Shown one piece after another: positions 8,578 to 17,068 of a stretch of 36,269 nt of DNA (within the stretch, counting starts at the first letter, position 1; the number at the start of each line of letters is the position of its first letter). The notes under the pieces are model-generated. The model ran no database searches. It worked only from the letters and a program-made list of their open reading frames with translations, and was not told the DNA's origin. This DNA comes from JAKAXG01 sp035702985 (GTDB lineage: Bacteria > Actinomycetota > Acidimicrobiia > Acidimicrobiales > Palsa-688). Made by a program: the position numbers and the translations under genes. The stretch is taken from assembly GCA_035702985.1 (NCBI GenBank), contig DASSZD010000045.1:1-36269 (forward strand), in the 5' to 3' direction.

Positions 8578-9939
8578 ATGCCCACCCGATTCGTGATCAT
8601 CGGCGGGGGGCCGGCCGGGAACACGGCGGCCACCTACGCCGCCCGCCTGGGCGCCGAAGTGACCGTCATAGAGCGCGACGTGGTGGGCGGGGCCGCCCAC
8701 CTGTGGGACTGCATCCCGTCCAAGACCATGATCGCCACCGGCGGAGCCATGAGCTTCTCCCGGCGCATCGAGGGGATGGGCCTGGTGCACCAGGAGGCGG
8801 CACTCGATCTCGACGCCCAACGCCACCGGGTCAACGAGATCGAGGATCATCTCAACACCCAGGTCACCCGGCTGCTGACCAGCCAGGGTGTGCGCCTCAT
8901 CCGCGGCAGCGGTCGGCTGATCGGCCCGCACCGGGTGCTGGCCACCACCGATCAGGGCGACGAGGAGATCGAGGCCGACGCCATACTGGTGGCCACCGGC
9001 AGCCGGCCCCGCATCCCCGACTGGGCCGACCCCGACGGTGAGCGGGTGCTCACCACCCGCCAGGCCTATCCGCCGTCGGTCATGCCCAGCCACCTGGTGG
9101 TGATCGGCTCAGGCGTCACCGGCGTGGAGTTCGTGCACATGTTCGCGTCCTTCGGCGCCAAGGTGACGCTGATCGTGAGCCGCCAGCAGGTGCTGCCCAG
9201 CAAGGACCCCGAGGTGGCGGCCGCCCTCGAAGAGGAGCTGCTGCGGCGCGGGGTGCGGCTGTTCAAGGGGGCCCGGGCCGAGGGCATCGACGTGGACGAG
9301 GACGGCCAGGTGTCGGTGCGCTGCGATGACGGGCGGGTGGCCCGGGGCACGCACGCCCTCCTCGCCATCGGATCCATCCCCAACAGCGACGGGCTGGGGC
9401 TGGAATCGGCCGGGGTCAAGACCGACTACGGGTTCATCCCGATCAACCACCACTGCCAGTCGAACGTGGGGCACATCTACGCCGCCGGGGACGTGTCAGG
9501 AAAGCTGCCGCTTTCTTCGGTCGCTTCGATGCAGGGTCGCAAGATCGCCGAGCACATCATGGGCATCCACACCCGCGAGCACCGCCACATCGACTACGAG
9601 AAGGCCGCGTCGGCCATCTTCACCGAGCCGGAGATCGCCGATGTGGGGCTGGCCGAGGCCGAGGCCTTCGCCACCGGCCGCAAGATCCGGGTGACGAAGG
9701 TCCCCTACGCGGCCGCCGCCAAGGCCCTGATCAACGACGACCCGGGCGGGTTCGTCAAGATCATCTCCGACCCGGCCACCGGGGTGGTGCTGGGCGGCTC
9801 GATCGTGGGCCGGCACGCCGCCGAGCTCATCTCGGTGCTGGCGCTGGCCGTGACCGCCCACCTCAAGGTCAGCGACATCGTGGAGAGCTGCCTGGTCCAC
9901 CCCACCCTGTCGGAGGCCCTGGCCGACGCCGCCGAATAA
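8578..9939 (+). CDS. LpdA-like FAD/NAD(P) flavoprotein, probably a quinone reductase
   Basis: This 453-aa protein has the pyridine nucleotide-disulfide oxidoreductase layout: an FAD motif GGGPAGNTAA at residues 9-18, an NAD motif VVIGSGVTGVEF near 178, an IYAAGDVSG second FAD motif, and a dimerisation domain with HPTLSEAL. The redox-active disulfide is broken. Where lipoamide dehydrogenases have CxxxxC, this protein has GGAAHLWDCIPSK, with Ala40 in place of the first Cys and only Cys45 kept. M. tuberculosis LpdA (Rv3303c), an NAD(P)H quinone reductase, shows the same loss. It is therefore not a lipoamide dehydrogenase. It starts 1 nt after the mutase stop and is probably cotranscribed with it. 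Its TAA directly abuts the stop of the convergent carboxylase gene, with no base between. Confidence 0.9.
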   Translation: MPTRFVIIGGGPAGNTAATYAARLGAEVTVIERDVVGGAAHLWDCIPSKTMIATGGAMSFSRRIEGMGLVHQEAALDLDAQRHRVNEIEDHLNTQVTRLLTSQGVRLIRGSGRLIGPHRVLATTDQGDEEIEADAILVATGSRPRIPDWADPDGERVLTTRQAYPPSVMPSHLVVIGSGVTGVEFVHMFASFGAKVTLIVSRQQVLPSKDPEVAAALEEELLRRGVRLFKGARAEGIDVDEDGQVSVRCDDGRVARGTHALLAIGSIPNSDGLGLESAGVKTDYGFIPINHHCQSNVGHIYAAGDVSGKLPLSSVASMQGRKIAEHIMGIHTREHRHIDYEKAASAIFTEPEIADVGLAEAEAFATGRKIRVTKVPYAAAAKALINDDPGGFVKIISDPATGVVLGGSIVGRHAAELISVLALAVTAHLKVSDIVESCLVHPTLSEALADAAE

Positions 9940-11694
9940 TCAGGCGATCACGACCACCACGTCGCCGGCGCCGACGGCGTCACCGGGGCTGACCTTGACC
10001 TCGCTGACGGTGCCGGAGGTCTCGGCGGTGATGTTGTTCTCCATCTTCATGGCCTCGAGGACGGTGACGGTCTGGCCGGCCTCGACCTCGTCGCCCACCT
10101 TGACCAGCACCTTGACGATGGTTCCCTGCATCGGGACCGACACCTGTCCGCTGCCCCCGCCGGCGGAGTGGCCGCCCGAGGCGGCGCCGGCCCGGGGCCG
10201 GGCCGGCCTGCCTGCGGTGGCGGCCACCGGGGCCACGTCGGGCACCCACAGCTTGACGGAGAACTTCCGGCCGTTGACCTCCACGTCCACGTCCCGCTGC
10301 ACCCGCCCCTCGGCGTCCGGGGCGGCCGGGACGGCCGCCGAGGACACGCCGCTCAGGTCCAGCTTCTGCTCCACCCAGTTGGTGGAGTGCTCGATGCTGA
10401 TGAAGTCCGGGTGCTCGAGGATGGCGATGTCGGCCGGGATGGTGGTGGCCGGCCCCTCGATGACGGTTTCCTTCAGCGCCCGCAGGGTCCGCCGGCGGGC
10501 GTCCTCCCGGTCGGTGCCCCACACCACCAGCTTGGCGATCAGGTTGTCGTAGAACTGGCTGACCGTGTCGCCCTCGTCGTAGCCGGCGTCCACCCGCACG
10601 CCGAAGCCGTCCGGCCGGTAGAACCGGCTGATGGTGCCGGGGGAGGGGAGGAACCGGCCGCCGGCCGGGTCCTCGGCGTTGAGCCGGATCTCGATGGCGT
10701 GGCCGTGGGGCTTGACGTCCTCCTGGCTGAAACCGATCGGCTCCCCCGACGCGATGCGCAGCTGCAGGGCCACCAGGTCCCGCTGGAAGACCGCCTCGGT
10801 GGCCGGGTGCTCGACCTGCAGCCGGGTGTTCATCTCCAGGAAGTAGAAGTCGCCGTCCTGGTAGATGAACTCGACGGTGCCGGCGTTCACGTACCCGCAG
10901 GCCTTGGCCACCTTGACGGCCGCCTCGCCCATGGCGGTGAGCGTGGCCTCGGGGATGCCCGGGGCGGGGGCCTCCTCGATCAGCTTCTGGTGACGGCGCT
11001 GGGCCGAGCAGTCGCGGGTGCCCAGGTAAACGGCGTTGCCGTGGGTGTCGCAGAAGATCTGCACCTCGACGTGACGGGGCCAGGTCAGGTAGCGCTCCAT
11101 GTAGCTCTCGGAGCGGCCGAAGGCCTTCTCGGCCTCCCTCTGGGCCGACTCCAGGGCGGCGGCCGCCTCATCGGGGCTCCGCACCACCCGCATGCCCCGC
11201 CCGCCCCCGCCGTAGGCGGCCTTGATGGCGACCGGCCAGCCGTGCTCGTTGCCGAAGGTCACCACCTCCTCGGCCGACTGCAGCACCTCGGTGGTCCCGG
11301 GGACGCCGGCCACGTCGGCCCGCTGGGCGGCCAGCCGGGAGCTGATCTTGTCGCCCATGACCTCGATGGCCCCCGGCGGGGGGCCGATCCAGGTGACCCC
11401 CGCCCCGCTGATGGCCCGGGCGAAGTCGGCGTTCTCCGAGAAGAACCCGTAACCGGGGTGCACCCCGTCGGCCCCGGACTGGGCCAGGACCTCCAGGATC
11501 TTGTCCGTGTTGAGATAGCTCTCCGCCGCCGTCTGTCCCCCCAGGGCGTAAGCCTCATCGGCCAGGCGCACATGGAGGGCGTCCCGGTCGAGGTCCGAGT
11601 ACACGGCGACGGTGGCGATACCGAGCTCGCGGCATGTGCGGATGACCCGGACGGCGATCTCGCCCCGGTTGGCTATCAGGACCTTGGTGAGCAC
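9940..11694 (-). CDS. Acyl-CoA carboxylase alpha subunit: biotin carboxylase plus BCCP
   Basis: This subunit carboxylates biotin with ATP and bicarbonate. A separate beta subunit, not in the window, then transfers CO2 to acetyl-CoA or propionyl-CoA. The protein is 584 aa. The biotin carboxylase domain starts with VLIANRGEIAVRVIRTCREL and includes YGGGGRGMRVV (ATP loop) and EMNTRLQVEHPATE. A Gly/Ala-rich linker near residue 500 leads to a C-terminal biotinyl domain with the acceptor Lys550 in EAMKMEN. The start is GTG at 11694, where homology begins, with CAGAAT 8 nt upstream. The frame is open further upstream but runs across a neighbouring gene. The nearby mutase suggests propionyl-CoA as a substrate, and birA lies close by. 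Confidence 0.94.
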   Translation of the reverse strand: MLTKVLIANRGEIAVRVIRTCRELGIATVAVYSDLDRDALHVRLADEAYALGGQTAAESYLNTDKILEVLAQSGADGVHPGYGFFSENADFARAISGAGVTWIGPPPGAIEVMGDKISSRLAAQRADVAGVPGTTEVLQSAEEVVTFGNEHGWPVAIKAAYGGGGRGMRVVRSPDEAAAALESAQREAEKAFGRSESYMERYLTWPRHVEVQIFCDTHGNAVYLGTRDCSAQRRHQKLIEEAPAPGIPEATLTAMGEAAVKVAKACGYVNAGTVEFIYQDGDFYFLEMNTRLQVEHPATEAVFQRDLVALQLRIASGEPIGFSQEDVKPHGHAIEIRLNAEDPAGGRFLPSPGTISRFYRPDGFGVRVDAGYDEGDTVSQFYDNLIAKLVVWGTDREDARRRTLRALKETVIEGPATTIPADIAILEHPDFISIEHSTNWVEQKLDLSGVSSAAVPAAPDAEGRVQRDVDVEVNGRKFSVKLWVPDVAPVAATAGRPARPRAGAASGGHSAGGGSGQVSVPMQGTIVKVLVKVGDEVEAGQTVTVLEAMKMENNITAETSGTVSEVKVSPGDAVGAGDVVVVIA

Positions 11695-11747
11695 GGACAG
11701 GCATTCTGTAGGGTCCCCGTGCCCTCCCGCAATCCTCCGCGTCCTGG

Positions 11748-12416
11748 CTATCCGGTGCGCGGCGGGTTGATGCACTGCGACTCGGGGACCACCGTGAGAT
11801 GGTCCTCGGCGGCGACCGCAGGCGAGACCAGCCCGCACTGGCCGGACGGCCCGGCGGTGACGTAGACGCCGGCCGGGGTGACCGACTGGCAGAACGACTC
11901 CGACACTGTCGTCCAGCCGCCCGCCGTTGCCTCGTGCTCGCCGGTCCTCATGCACGCCCCGTTCAGCACCACCCAGACCGGAGGGTCGGCCACGGCGATG
12001 GGCACGCCGTTCGCCTCGCCATTAGGCGCAGAGGAGGCCGCCTCGGTGGCTACGACGGGATGGGTCGGCTGGGTGGCGACGGCGACCGGACGCACCGGGG
12101 CGGCCGCCGCGGCGACGGGCGGCGCCGGGTGGACGACCGGGGCCGGAGCGGCGACGACGTGGGCCGCCGGGACGGCCGGGACGGCCGCGGCGGCTGCGGT
12201 CACGACCGGGGCGGGGGCGGGCGCGGCCGCCGGGGCCGGGAACGACGGCGGGAGCGGGACACCCATCTGGTGCGCCACCGGCACCGGGGCGGCCACGGCG
12301 CTGAGCACCGCCCGACCGTGGCCGGGCGACGAGGGGGCCAGGCCAACCAGGAGGCCACCCGTCACAGCCGCGCCGGCGACCATGATGGCTACATGACAGA
12401 TGCGACGAGCCTGCAT
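11748..12416 (-). CDS. Secreted or membrane-anchored Ala/Pro-rich protein
   Basis: This 222-aa protein is of unknown function. Residues 1-30 are a signal peptide or anchor: basic MQARRICH, then a hydrophobic stretch (VAIMVAGAAVTGGLLVGLA). Residues 40-130 are low-complexity Ala/Pro/Val, likely an extended spacer across the cell wall. The C-terminal 80 residues form a small domain with four cysteines (GACM, SFCQ, GQCG, SQCI), probably two disulfides outside the cell. The ATG at 12416 lacks a clear Shine-Dalgarno sequence. It lies between the carboxylase gene and birA, divergent from birA. I see no reason to tie it to biotin or acyl-CoA chemistry. Confidence 0.75.
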   Translation of the reverse strand: MQARRICHVAIMVAGAAVTGGLLVGLAPSSPGHGRAVLSAVAAPVPVAHQMGVPLPPSFPAPAAAPAPAPVVTAAAAAVPAVPAAHVVAAPAPVVHPAPPVAAAAAPVRPVAVATQPTHPVVATEAASSAPNGEANGVPIAVADPPVWVVLNGACMRTGEHEATAGGWTTVSESFCQSVTPAGVYVTAGPSGQCGLVSPAVAAEDHLTVVPESQCINPPRTG

Positions 12417-12421
12417 GCCAT

Positions 12422-12441
12422 GACAGAGACGGGATTCTGTC
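12422..12441. promoter_or_regulatory. Inverted repeat between the secreted-protein gene and birA
   Basis: GACAGA (12422-12427) and TCTGTC (12436-12441) form a perfect dyad with 8 bp between, sitting in the 26-bp divergent gap. It could be an operator shared by both genes. No regulator is known. Confidence 0.3.
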
Positions 12442-12442
12442 G

Positions 12443-13165
12443 GTGATACTCGACGAGCGGGTCCGCGCCGCTCTGGCCGTCGAAACGCGTTTCCATGACA
12501 TCAGATTTCTGGAATCGGCCGATTCCACCAACCAGCTGGTGGCGCGACTGGCCGCCGAGGGGGCGCCCGAGGGCCTGGTGGTGGCCGCCGATTTCCAGAC
12601 CGCCGGCCGGGGCCGGCTGGACCGCACCTGGGACGCCCGGCCCGGGGACGGCCTGCTGGTATCGGTGCTGCTGCGGCCGGTGGGCCTGCCGGTCGACCGC
12701 TGGCACCTGGTCACGGCGGCGGTGGCGCTGGCGGCCCAGGCGGCCTGCGCCGACGTGGCCGGGGTGGAGCCGGACATCAAGTGGCCCAACGACCTGCTGG
12801 CCGGGGACAGGAAGCTGGCCGGGATCCTGGCCGAGGCGGCCGGAGGGGCGGTGACGGTGGGCATGGGCCTCAACGTGCACGGCGGGCCGCCGGGGGCGGC
12901 GGTGCTCGACGAACTGGCCGGCCGGCGGGTGCGCCGGGAGGACCTCCTGGTGGCCTGGCTGCGCGACCTGGACCGGCGGGCGGCCGACTGGCACGCCGTC
13001 GGGGAGGACTACCGGCGGCGCTGCGCCACCGTCGGCCGTCAGGTGTCGGTCCACCTGGGGGACGGGCAGCGGCTGGACGGCCGGGCCGAGTCGGTCGACG
13101 ACCTGGGCCGGCTGGTGGTCGCCGGGCGCCACTTGGCCGTCGGGGACGTCACCCACCTCCGGTGA
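12443..13165 (+). CDS. birA: Biotin--[acetyl-CoA-carboxylase] ligase BirA, no HTH domain
   Basis: BirA activates biotin to biotinyl-AMP and attaches it to the BCCP lysine. At 240 aa it lacks the N-terminal winged helix of E. coli BirA, so it is a monofunctional (class I) ligase that cannot repress transcription itself. Motifs are SADSTN (25-30), QTAGRGRLDRTW (52-63), KWPNDLLAGDRKLAGIL (near 113-129) and GMGLNV. The C-terminal SH3-like cap domain is present (GRQVSVHLGDGQRL). The GTG at 12443 gives the standard N-terminus. Its likely partner is the biotinyl domain of the carboxylase subunit 0.7 kb away. Its TGA overlaps the -10 of rmlA. Confidence 0.94.
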   Translation: MILDERVRAALAVETRFHDIRFLESADSTNQLVARLAAEGAPEGLVVAADFQTAGRGRLDRTWDARPGDGLLVSVLLRPVGLPVDRWHLVTAAVALAAQAACADVAGVEPDIKWPNDLLAGDRKLAGILAEAAGGAVTVGMGLNVHGGPPGAAVLDELAGRRVRREDLLVAWLRDLDRRAADWHAVGEDYRRRCATVGRQVSVHLGDGQRLDGRAESVDDLGRLVVAGRHLAVGDVTHLR

Positions 13166-13171
13166 TAGCCT
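13166..13171 (+). promoter_or_regulatory. -10 element TAGCCT of rmlA (leaderless type)
   Basis: TAGCCT begins right after the birA stop and lies 7 nt before the GTG at 13179, with no Shine-Dalgarno sequence. Confidence 0.5.
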
Positions 13172-13178
13172 CGCCGCC

Positions 13179-14288
13179 GTGAAGGCGTTGATCCTGGCCG
13201 GTGGCGCAGGGACCCGCCTCCGGCCCATCACGCACACGCGTGCCAAGCAGCTGGTGCCGGTGGCCAACAAACCCATCCTTTTTTACGGATTGGAGGCCAT
13301 AGCCGACGCCGGCATCAAACATGTCGGCATCGTGGTCGGCGACACCGCCGGCGAGGTCATGGCTGCGGTGGGCGACGGGTCCGGGTGGGGGCTGTCGGTG
13401 ACCTACCTGCCCCAGGAGGCACCGCTCGGGCTGGCGCACGCCGTGCTGATAGCCCGGGACTTCCTGGCCGACGACGACTTCGTGATGTACCTGGGGGACA
13501 ACCTGTTGAGGCAGAGCCTCAAGGACTTCGTCGACCGCTTCGAGGACGACCGGCTGCGGGCCCGGACCCCGACCCTCGACGACCGTGCCGCCGAGCCGCC
13601 CTGTGCCCAGATCCTGCTCAAGCCGGTTCCCGACCCCCACCGCTTCGGCGTGGCCGAGCTGGCCGCCGACGGCTCGGTGGTGCGACTGCTCGAGAAGCCG
13701 GCCGACCCGCCGTCCAACCTGGCCCTGGTCGGGGTGTACCTGTTCGACACGCGCATCCACGACGCGGTGGCCGCCATCCAGCCGTCGGCCCGGGGCGAGC
13801 TGGAGATCACCGACGCCATCCAGTGGCTGGTCGACCAGGGCCTGCGGGTCCGCACCGAGGTGCTCGACGGTTGGTGGATCGACACCGGCAAGCTGACCCC
13901 CCTGCTGGAGGCCAACCGGCTCATCCTCGAGACGCTGGAACGCCGGGTGGACGGCGAGGTGGACGACGAGTCCGACCTGGACGGCCGGGTGGTGGTGGAG
14001 GCGGGCGCCCGGGTGACCCGCAGCCGGGTGCGCGGCCCGGTGGTGATCGGTGCCGGCACGACGGTGACCGACAGTTTCATCGGGCCCTTCTCGGCCATCG
14101 GGCGGCGGTGCGTCATCGAGGGCAGCGAGGTGGAGCACTCCGTGATCCTCGACGACTGCCGGGTGGCGGGCGCCGGCCGGCTGGAGGACTCCCTGCTCGG
14201 CCACCACGTGGAGGTCACCCGCTCGGCGCGCCGGCCCAGCGCCACCCGGCTGATGGTCGGGGACCACTGCAACATCGACCTGCAGTAG
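13179..14288 (+). CDS. rmlA: Glucose-1-phosphate thymidylyltransferase, long RmlA type
   Basis: RmlA makes dTDP-glucose from dTTP and glucose-1-phosphate, the first step to dTDP-rhamnose. The 369-aa protein has the nucleotidyltransferase signature LILAGGAGTRLRPIT (residues 4-18), KQLVPV, metal-binding YLGDNLL near 108, and DGWWIDTGK. Beyond about residue 245 is a left-handed beta-helix with hexapeptide-like repeats (VVEAGARVTRSRVRGPVVIGAG), absent from the short RmlA of E. coli. It matches the long type found in antibiotic-sugar clusters such as StrD. The start is GTG after a TAGCCT at 7 nt. It heads the sugar-nucleotide block, with rmlB 43 bp downstream. Confidence 0.93.
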   Translation: MKALILAGGAGTRLRPITHTRAKQLVPVANKPILFYGLEAIADAGIKHVGIVVGDTAGEVMAAVGDGSGWGLSVTYLPQEAPLGLAHAVLIARDFLADDDFVMYLGDNLLRQSLKDFVDRFEDDRLRARTPTLDDRAAEPPCAQILLKPVPDPHRFGVAELAADGSVVRLLEKPADPPSNLALVGVYLFDTRIHDAVAAIQPSARGELEITDAIQWLVDQGLRVRTEVLDGWWIDTGKLTPLLEANRLILETLERRVDGEVDDESDLDGRVVVEAGARVTRSRVRGPVVIGAGTTVTDSFIGPFSAIGRRCVIEGSEVEHSVILDDCRVAGAGRLEDSLLGHHVEVTRSARRPSATRLMVGDHCNIDLQ

Positions 14289-14317
14289 GTGACGGGGGGC
14301 CGTCGGGGCGCCCCTAC

Positions 14318-14323
14318 TAACCT
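14318..14323 (+). promoter_or_regulatory. -10 element TAACCT of rmlB (leaderless type)
   Basis: TAACCT lies 8 nt before the ATG at 14332, in the 43-bp gap after rmlA. Confidence 0.5.
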
Positions 14324-14331
14324 TGGCGGCC

Positions 14332-15306
14332 ATGAAACTTCTGGTCACCGGCGGGGCCGGGTTCATCGGGTCCAACTACGTCCGCTGGCTCATGGCCAAC
14401 AGCGACGACGAGGTGACGGTGTACGACGCCCTCACCTACGCCGGTAACCGGTCCACCCTGGAGCAGGTGGAGCGCGACCACGGCTCCCGCTTCCGGTTCG
14501 TGCACGCCAACATCTGCGACCTGGACGCCTTCACCGAGGCCGCCCGGGGCCACGACGCGGTGGTCCACTTCGCCGCCGAGAGCCACGTGGACCGGTCCAT
14601 CACCGGGCCGGAGGACTTCGTGGTCACCAACTGCGTGGGCACCAACGCGGTCATGCACGCCTCCCGCCAGCTGGGCATCGGTCGGGTGCTGCACGTGTCC
14701 ACCGACGAGGTGTACGGCTCGGTGGAATCCGGGGACAGCCGGGAGTCCGACCTGCTCGAGCCCCGCTCGCCCTACAGCGCATCCAAGGCCGGCTCGGACC
14801 TGATCGCCCTGTCGTACCACACCACCTACGGCCTCCCGGTCATGGTGACCCGGTCCTCCAACAACTTCGGCCCCTGGCAGTACCCGGAGAAGGTGATCCC
14901 GCTGTTCGCCACCAACCTCCTGGACGGCCGCCAGGTGCCGCTGTACGGGGACGGCCTGAACAAGCGGGACTGGCTGTACGTGGAGGACAACTGCAGCGCC
15001 ATCCACGCCGTCCTCACCTCCGGGGCGCCGGGCCAGATCTACAACATCGGCGCCGGCAACGAGCTCACCAACCGGGACCTGACCGACCGGCTGCTGGCGC
15101 TGGCCGGCAAGGGCGAGGAGATGATCCGGTACGTGGAGGACCGCCTGGGCCACGACCGGCGCTACTCGGTCGACACCGCCAAGGTGAAGGCGCTGGGCTG
15201 GTCCCCGTCGCGCAAGCTGGACGACGCCTTGGAGGAGACGTTCCGCTGGTACCGCGACAACCGGTGGTGGTGGGAGCCGCTGAAGGCGGCCGGGTCGCCT
15301 CGTTGA
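14332..15306 (+). CDS. rmlB: dTDP-glucose 4,6-dehydratase RmlB
   Basis: RmlB converts dTDP-glucose to dTDP-4-keto-6-deoxyglucose using bound NAD+. The 324-aa protein is an extended SDR with the GGAGFIG NAD loop (residues 7-13), the dehydratase Asp/Glu pair in STDEVYG (D125, E126), and catalytic Tyr148/Lys152 in SPYSASK. The substrate signature NNFGPWQYPEKVIPLF and YVEDNCSAI are typical of RmlB. A TTG at 14323 in the same frame is a weaker start than the ATG at 14332. The stop overlaps the TTG start of rmlD (TTGA), so the two are translationally coupled. Confidence 0.96.
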   Translation: MKLLVTGGAGFIGSNYVRWLMANSDDEVTVYDALTYAGNRSTLEQVERDHGSRFRFVHANICDLDAFTEAARGHDAVVHFAAESHVDRSITGPEDFVVTNCVGTNAVMHASRQLGIGRVLHVSTDEVYGSVESGDSRESDLLEPRSPYSASKAGSDLIALSYHTTYGLPVMVTRSSNNFGPWQYPEKVIPLFATNLLDGRQVPLYGDGLNKRDWLYVEDNCSAIHAVLTSGAPGQIYNIGAGNELTNRDLTDRLLALAGKGEEMIRYVEDRLGHDRRYSVDTAKVKALGWSPSRKLDDALEETFRWYRDNRWWWEPLKAAGSPR

Positions 15307-16163
15307 GGATCCTGGTAACCGGAGCCGGGGGGCAGCTCGGCACCGACCTGGTCAGGCTGGCGTCGGCCCCGGGCCACCACGAGGTGACGGCCGCCACCAG
15401 CTCGGACCTCGACGTGGGCGACCGGGACGCGGTCATGGGCGCCGTCACCGGGGCCGGCCCCGACCTGGTGGTGCACGCCGGGGCGTGGACCGCCGTCGAC
15501 GCCTGCGAGTCGGATCCCGAACGGGCCTTCCGGGTCAACGCCTTCGGCTGCCGCAACGTGGCCGAGGCGGCCGGGCTGGCCGGAGCCCACCTGGTGGCGG
15601 TGTCCACCGACTACGTCTTCGACGGGGCCCTCGACCGGCCCTACACCGAATGGGACCGGCCGAACCCGCAGTCGGTCTACGGCCGGTCCAAGCTGGCCGG
15701 GGAGGAGGAGGTCCTCACCCTGCTCCCGACCGCCACCGTGGCCCGCACGGCGTGGGTGTGCGGGCCGCACGGCGCCAACATGGTCAAGACCATCCTGAGG
15801 CTGGCCGGCGGGGACGGGCCGCTGCGTTTCGTGGACGACCAGAAGGGCTGCCCCACCTTCACCGACGACCTGGCCGCCATGATCCTGCGGCTGGGCCTGG
15901 GCCGCCGGCCCGGGGTCTTCCACGTCACCAACCAGGGGGCCACCACCTGGTACGGCTTCGCCCGGGACGTGCTGGCCGCCGCCGGGCACGACCCCGACCG
16001 GGTCCAGCCCATCGCCACCGCCGACCTGGACCCGCCGCGCCCGGCGCCCCGACCGGCCAACTCGGTGCTCGACAACGCCGCCCTGCGGATGAGCGGCATC
16101 CCCCTGCTGCCCGATTACCACGAAGCCCTGGAGCGCACCGTAGAGGCGCTCCGGGCCGGGTAG
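15303..16163 (+). CDS. rmlD: dTDP-4-dehydrorhamnose reductase RmlD
   Basis: RmlD reduces dTDP-4-keto-rhamnose to dTDP-L-rhamnose with NAD(P)H. The 286-aa protein has GAGGQLG (residues 7-13), HAGAWTAVDACE (59-70), STDYVFDG (101-108), catalytic Tyr126/Lys130 in YGRSK, and FVDDQKGCPT, all RmlD hallmarks. The start is TTG at 15303, overlapping the rmlB stop by 4 nt. No nearer in-frame start would leave the MRILVTGAGG N-terminus intact. The 3,5-epimerase rmlC, which should act between RmlB and RmlD, is not in the window. Confidence 0.95.
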   Translation: MRILVTGAGGQLGTDLVRLASAPGHHEVTAATSSDLDVGDRDAVMGAVTGAGPDLVVHAGAWTAVDACESDPERAFRVNAFGCRNVAEAAGLAGAHLVAVSTDYVFDGALDRPYTEWDRPNPQSVYGRSKLAGEEEVLTLLPTATVARTAWVCGPHGANMVKTILRLAGGDGPLRFVDDQKGCPTFTDDLAAMILRLGLGRRPGVFHVTNQGATTWYGFARDVLAAAGHDPDRVQPIATADLDPPRPAPRPANSVLDNAALRMSGIPLLPDYHEALERTVEALRAG

Positions 16164-16169
16164 CGGCGC

Positions 16170-17060
16170 GTGGCCGTCGCCGCCGTCGTCGTCAACTACA
16201 ACGCCCGGGACCACCTGCGGGTGTGCCTGGAGTCCCTCGCCGCCGAGGGGGTGAAGCAGGTCGTGGTGGTGGACAACGGCTCCACCGACGGGTCCCGCCG
16301 GGTGGCCGAGGACAGCGGCGCCCGCTGGGTGGACAGCGGGGGCAACCTCGGATACGGCCGGGCTGCCAACCGGGGCGCCTCCGACCCGGCCGTCGCCGGC
16401 GCCGAGTACCTGCTCGTCTGCAACCCGGATCTGGAACTGAGGGCGGGCTGCGTGGCCGGCCTGGTCGCAACCCTGTCGGCGGATCCGGCCATCGGCGTCG
16501 CCGGCCCCCGCCTGTCCAACCCGGACGGCTCGCTGTACCCGTCGGCCCGCACCTTCCCCGACCTGCTCGACGCCATGGGTCACGGGCTGCTCGGCTTCGT
16601 GGCCCCCCGCAACCCGTTCACCCGCCGGTACCGCCTGCTCGACTGGGACCACGCCGAGCAGGCCACCGTGGACTGGGTGTCGGGGGCGTGCTTCCTGATC
16701 CGGCGCAGCGCCTGGGACTCGGTGGGCGGCTTCGACCCGTCGTATTTCATGTACATGGAGGACGTCGACCTGTGCTGGCGGCTGGGCCGGGCCGGCTGGC
16801 GGGTCGCCTACCAGCCGGCCGCCGAGGTGGTCCACACCCAGGGCGTGTCCGCCGACCAGCACCCGTACCGCATGCTGGCCGCCCACCACCTCTCCATGTG
16901 GCGGTTCGCCCGGCGCACCAGCACCGGGCGGCGGCGGGCGGCCCTGCCGGTGGTCTTCGTCGGGCTGGCGGCCCGGCTGGCGGTGTCGGTGACCCGCCGG
17001 CGGCTGGCCGGACCGCCCAGCCGGCCGGCTGGGACCGGGGCGGGCCGCCCGCTAGCCTGA
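16170..17060 (+). CDS. GT2 glycosyltransferase, WbbL-like rhamnosyltransferase
   Basis: This 296-aa inverting GT-A enzyme has VVVNYNARDHL at the N-terminus, VVVDNGSTDGS (near 34-44), the metal-binding CNPDLEL (near 90), DWVSGACFLIRRSAWDSVGG, and the ED(V)DLCWRLGRAGW catalytic base region near 193. This pattern is typical of WbbL, which adds L-rhamnose to the decaprenyl-PP-GlcNAc linker joining arabinogalactan to peptidoglycan in mycobacteria. Its place directly after rmlD, 6 nt from the stop, matches the rmlD-wbbL pair of M. tuberculosis. The acceptor here is unproven. The start is GTG at 16170. No transmembrane segment is required for its peripheral membrane role. Confidence 0.88.
   Translation: MAVAAVVVNYNARDHLRVCLESLAAEGVKQVVVVDNGSTDGSRRVAEDSGARWVDSGGNLGYGRAANRGASDPAVAGAEYLLVCNPDLELRAGCVAGLVATLSADPAIGVAGPRLSNPDGSLYPSARTFPDLLDAMGHGLLGFVAPRNPFTRRYRLLDWDHAEQATVDWVSGACFLIRRSAWDSVGGFDPSYFMYMEDVDLCWRLGRAGWRVAYQPAAEVVHTQGVSADQHPYRMLAAHHLSMWRFARRTSTGRRRAALPVVFVGLAARLAVSVTRRRLAGPPSRPAGTGAGRPLA
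17053..17058 (+). promoter_or_regulatory. -10-like TAGCCT of the membrane-anchored protein gene
   Basis: TAGCCT lies 10 nt before the ATG at 17069, overlapping the end of the GT2 gene. The spacing is slightly long for a leaderless start. Confidence 0.3.
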
Positions 17061-17068
17061 GCAGACCT

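Noticed and set aside
11695..11955. Upstream extension of the carboxylase frame
   Set aside because: It overlaps the secreted-protein gene. Biotin carboxylase homology begins exactly at the GTG at 11694.
15485..17068. 790-aa reading of the frame ending at 17857
   Set aside because: The part before 17069 is an Arg/Gly/Pro-rich shadow of rmlD and the GT2 gene. Only the part from the ATG at 17069 has a membrane protein layout.
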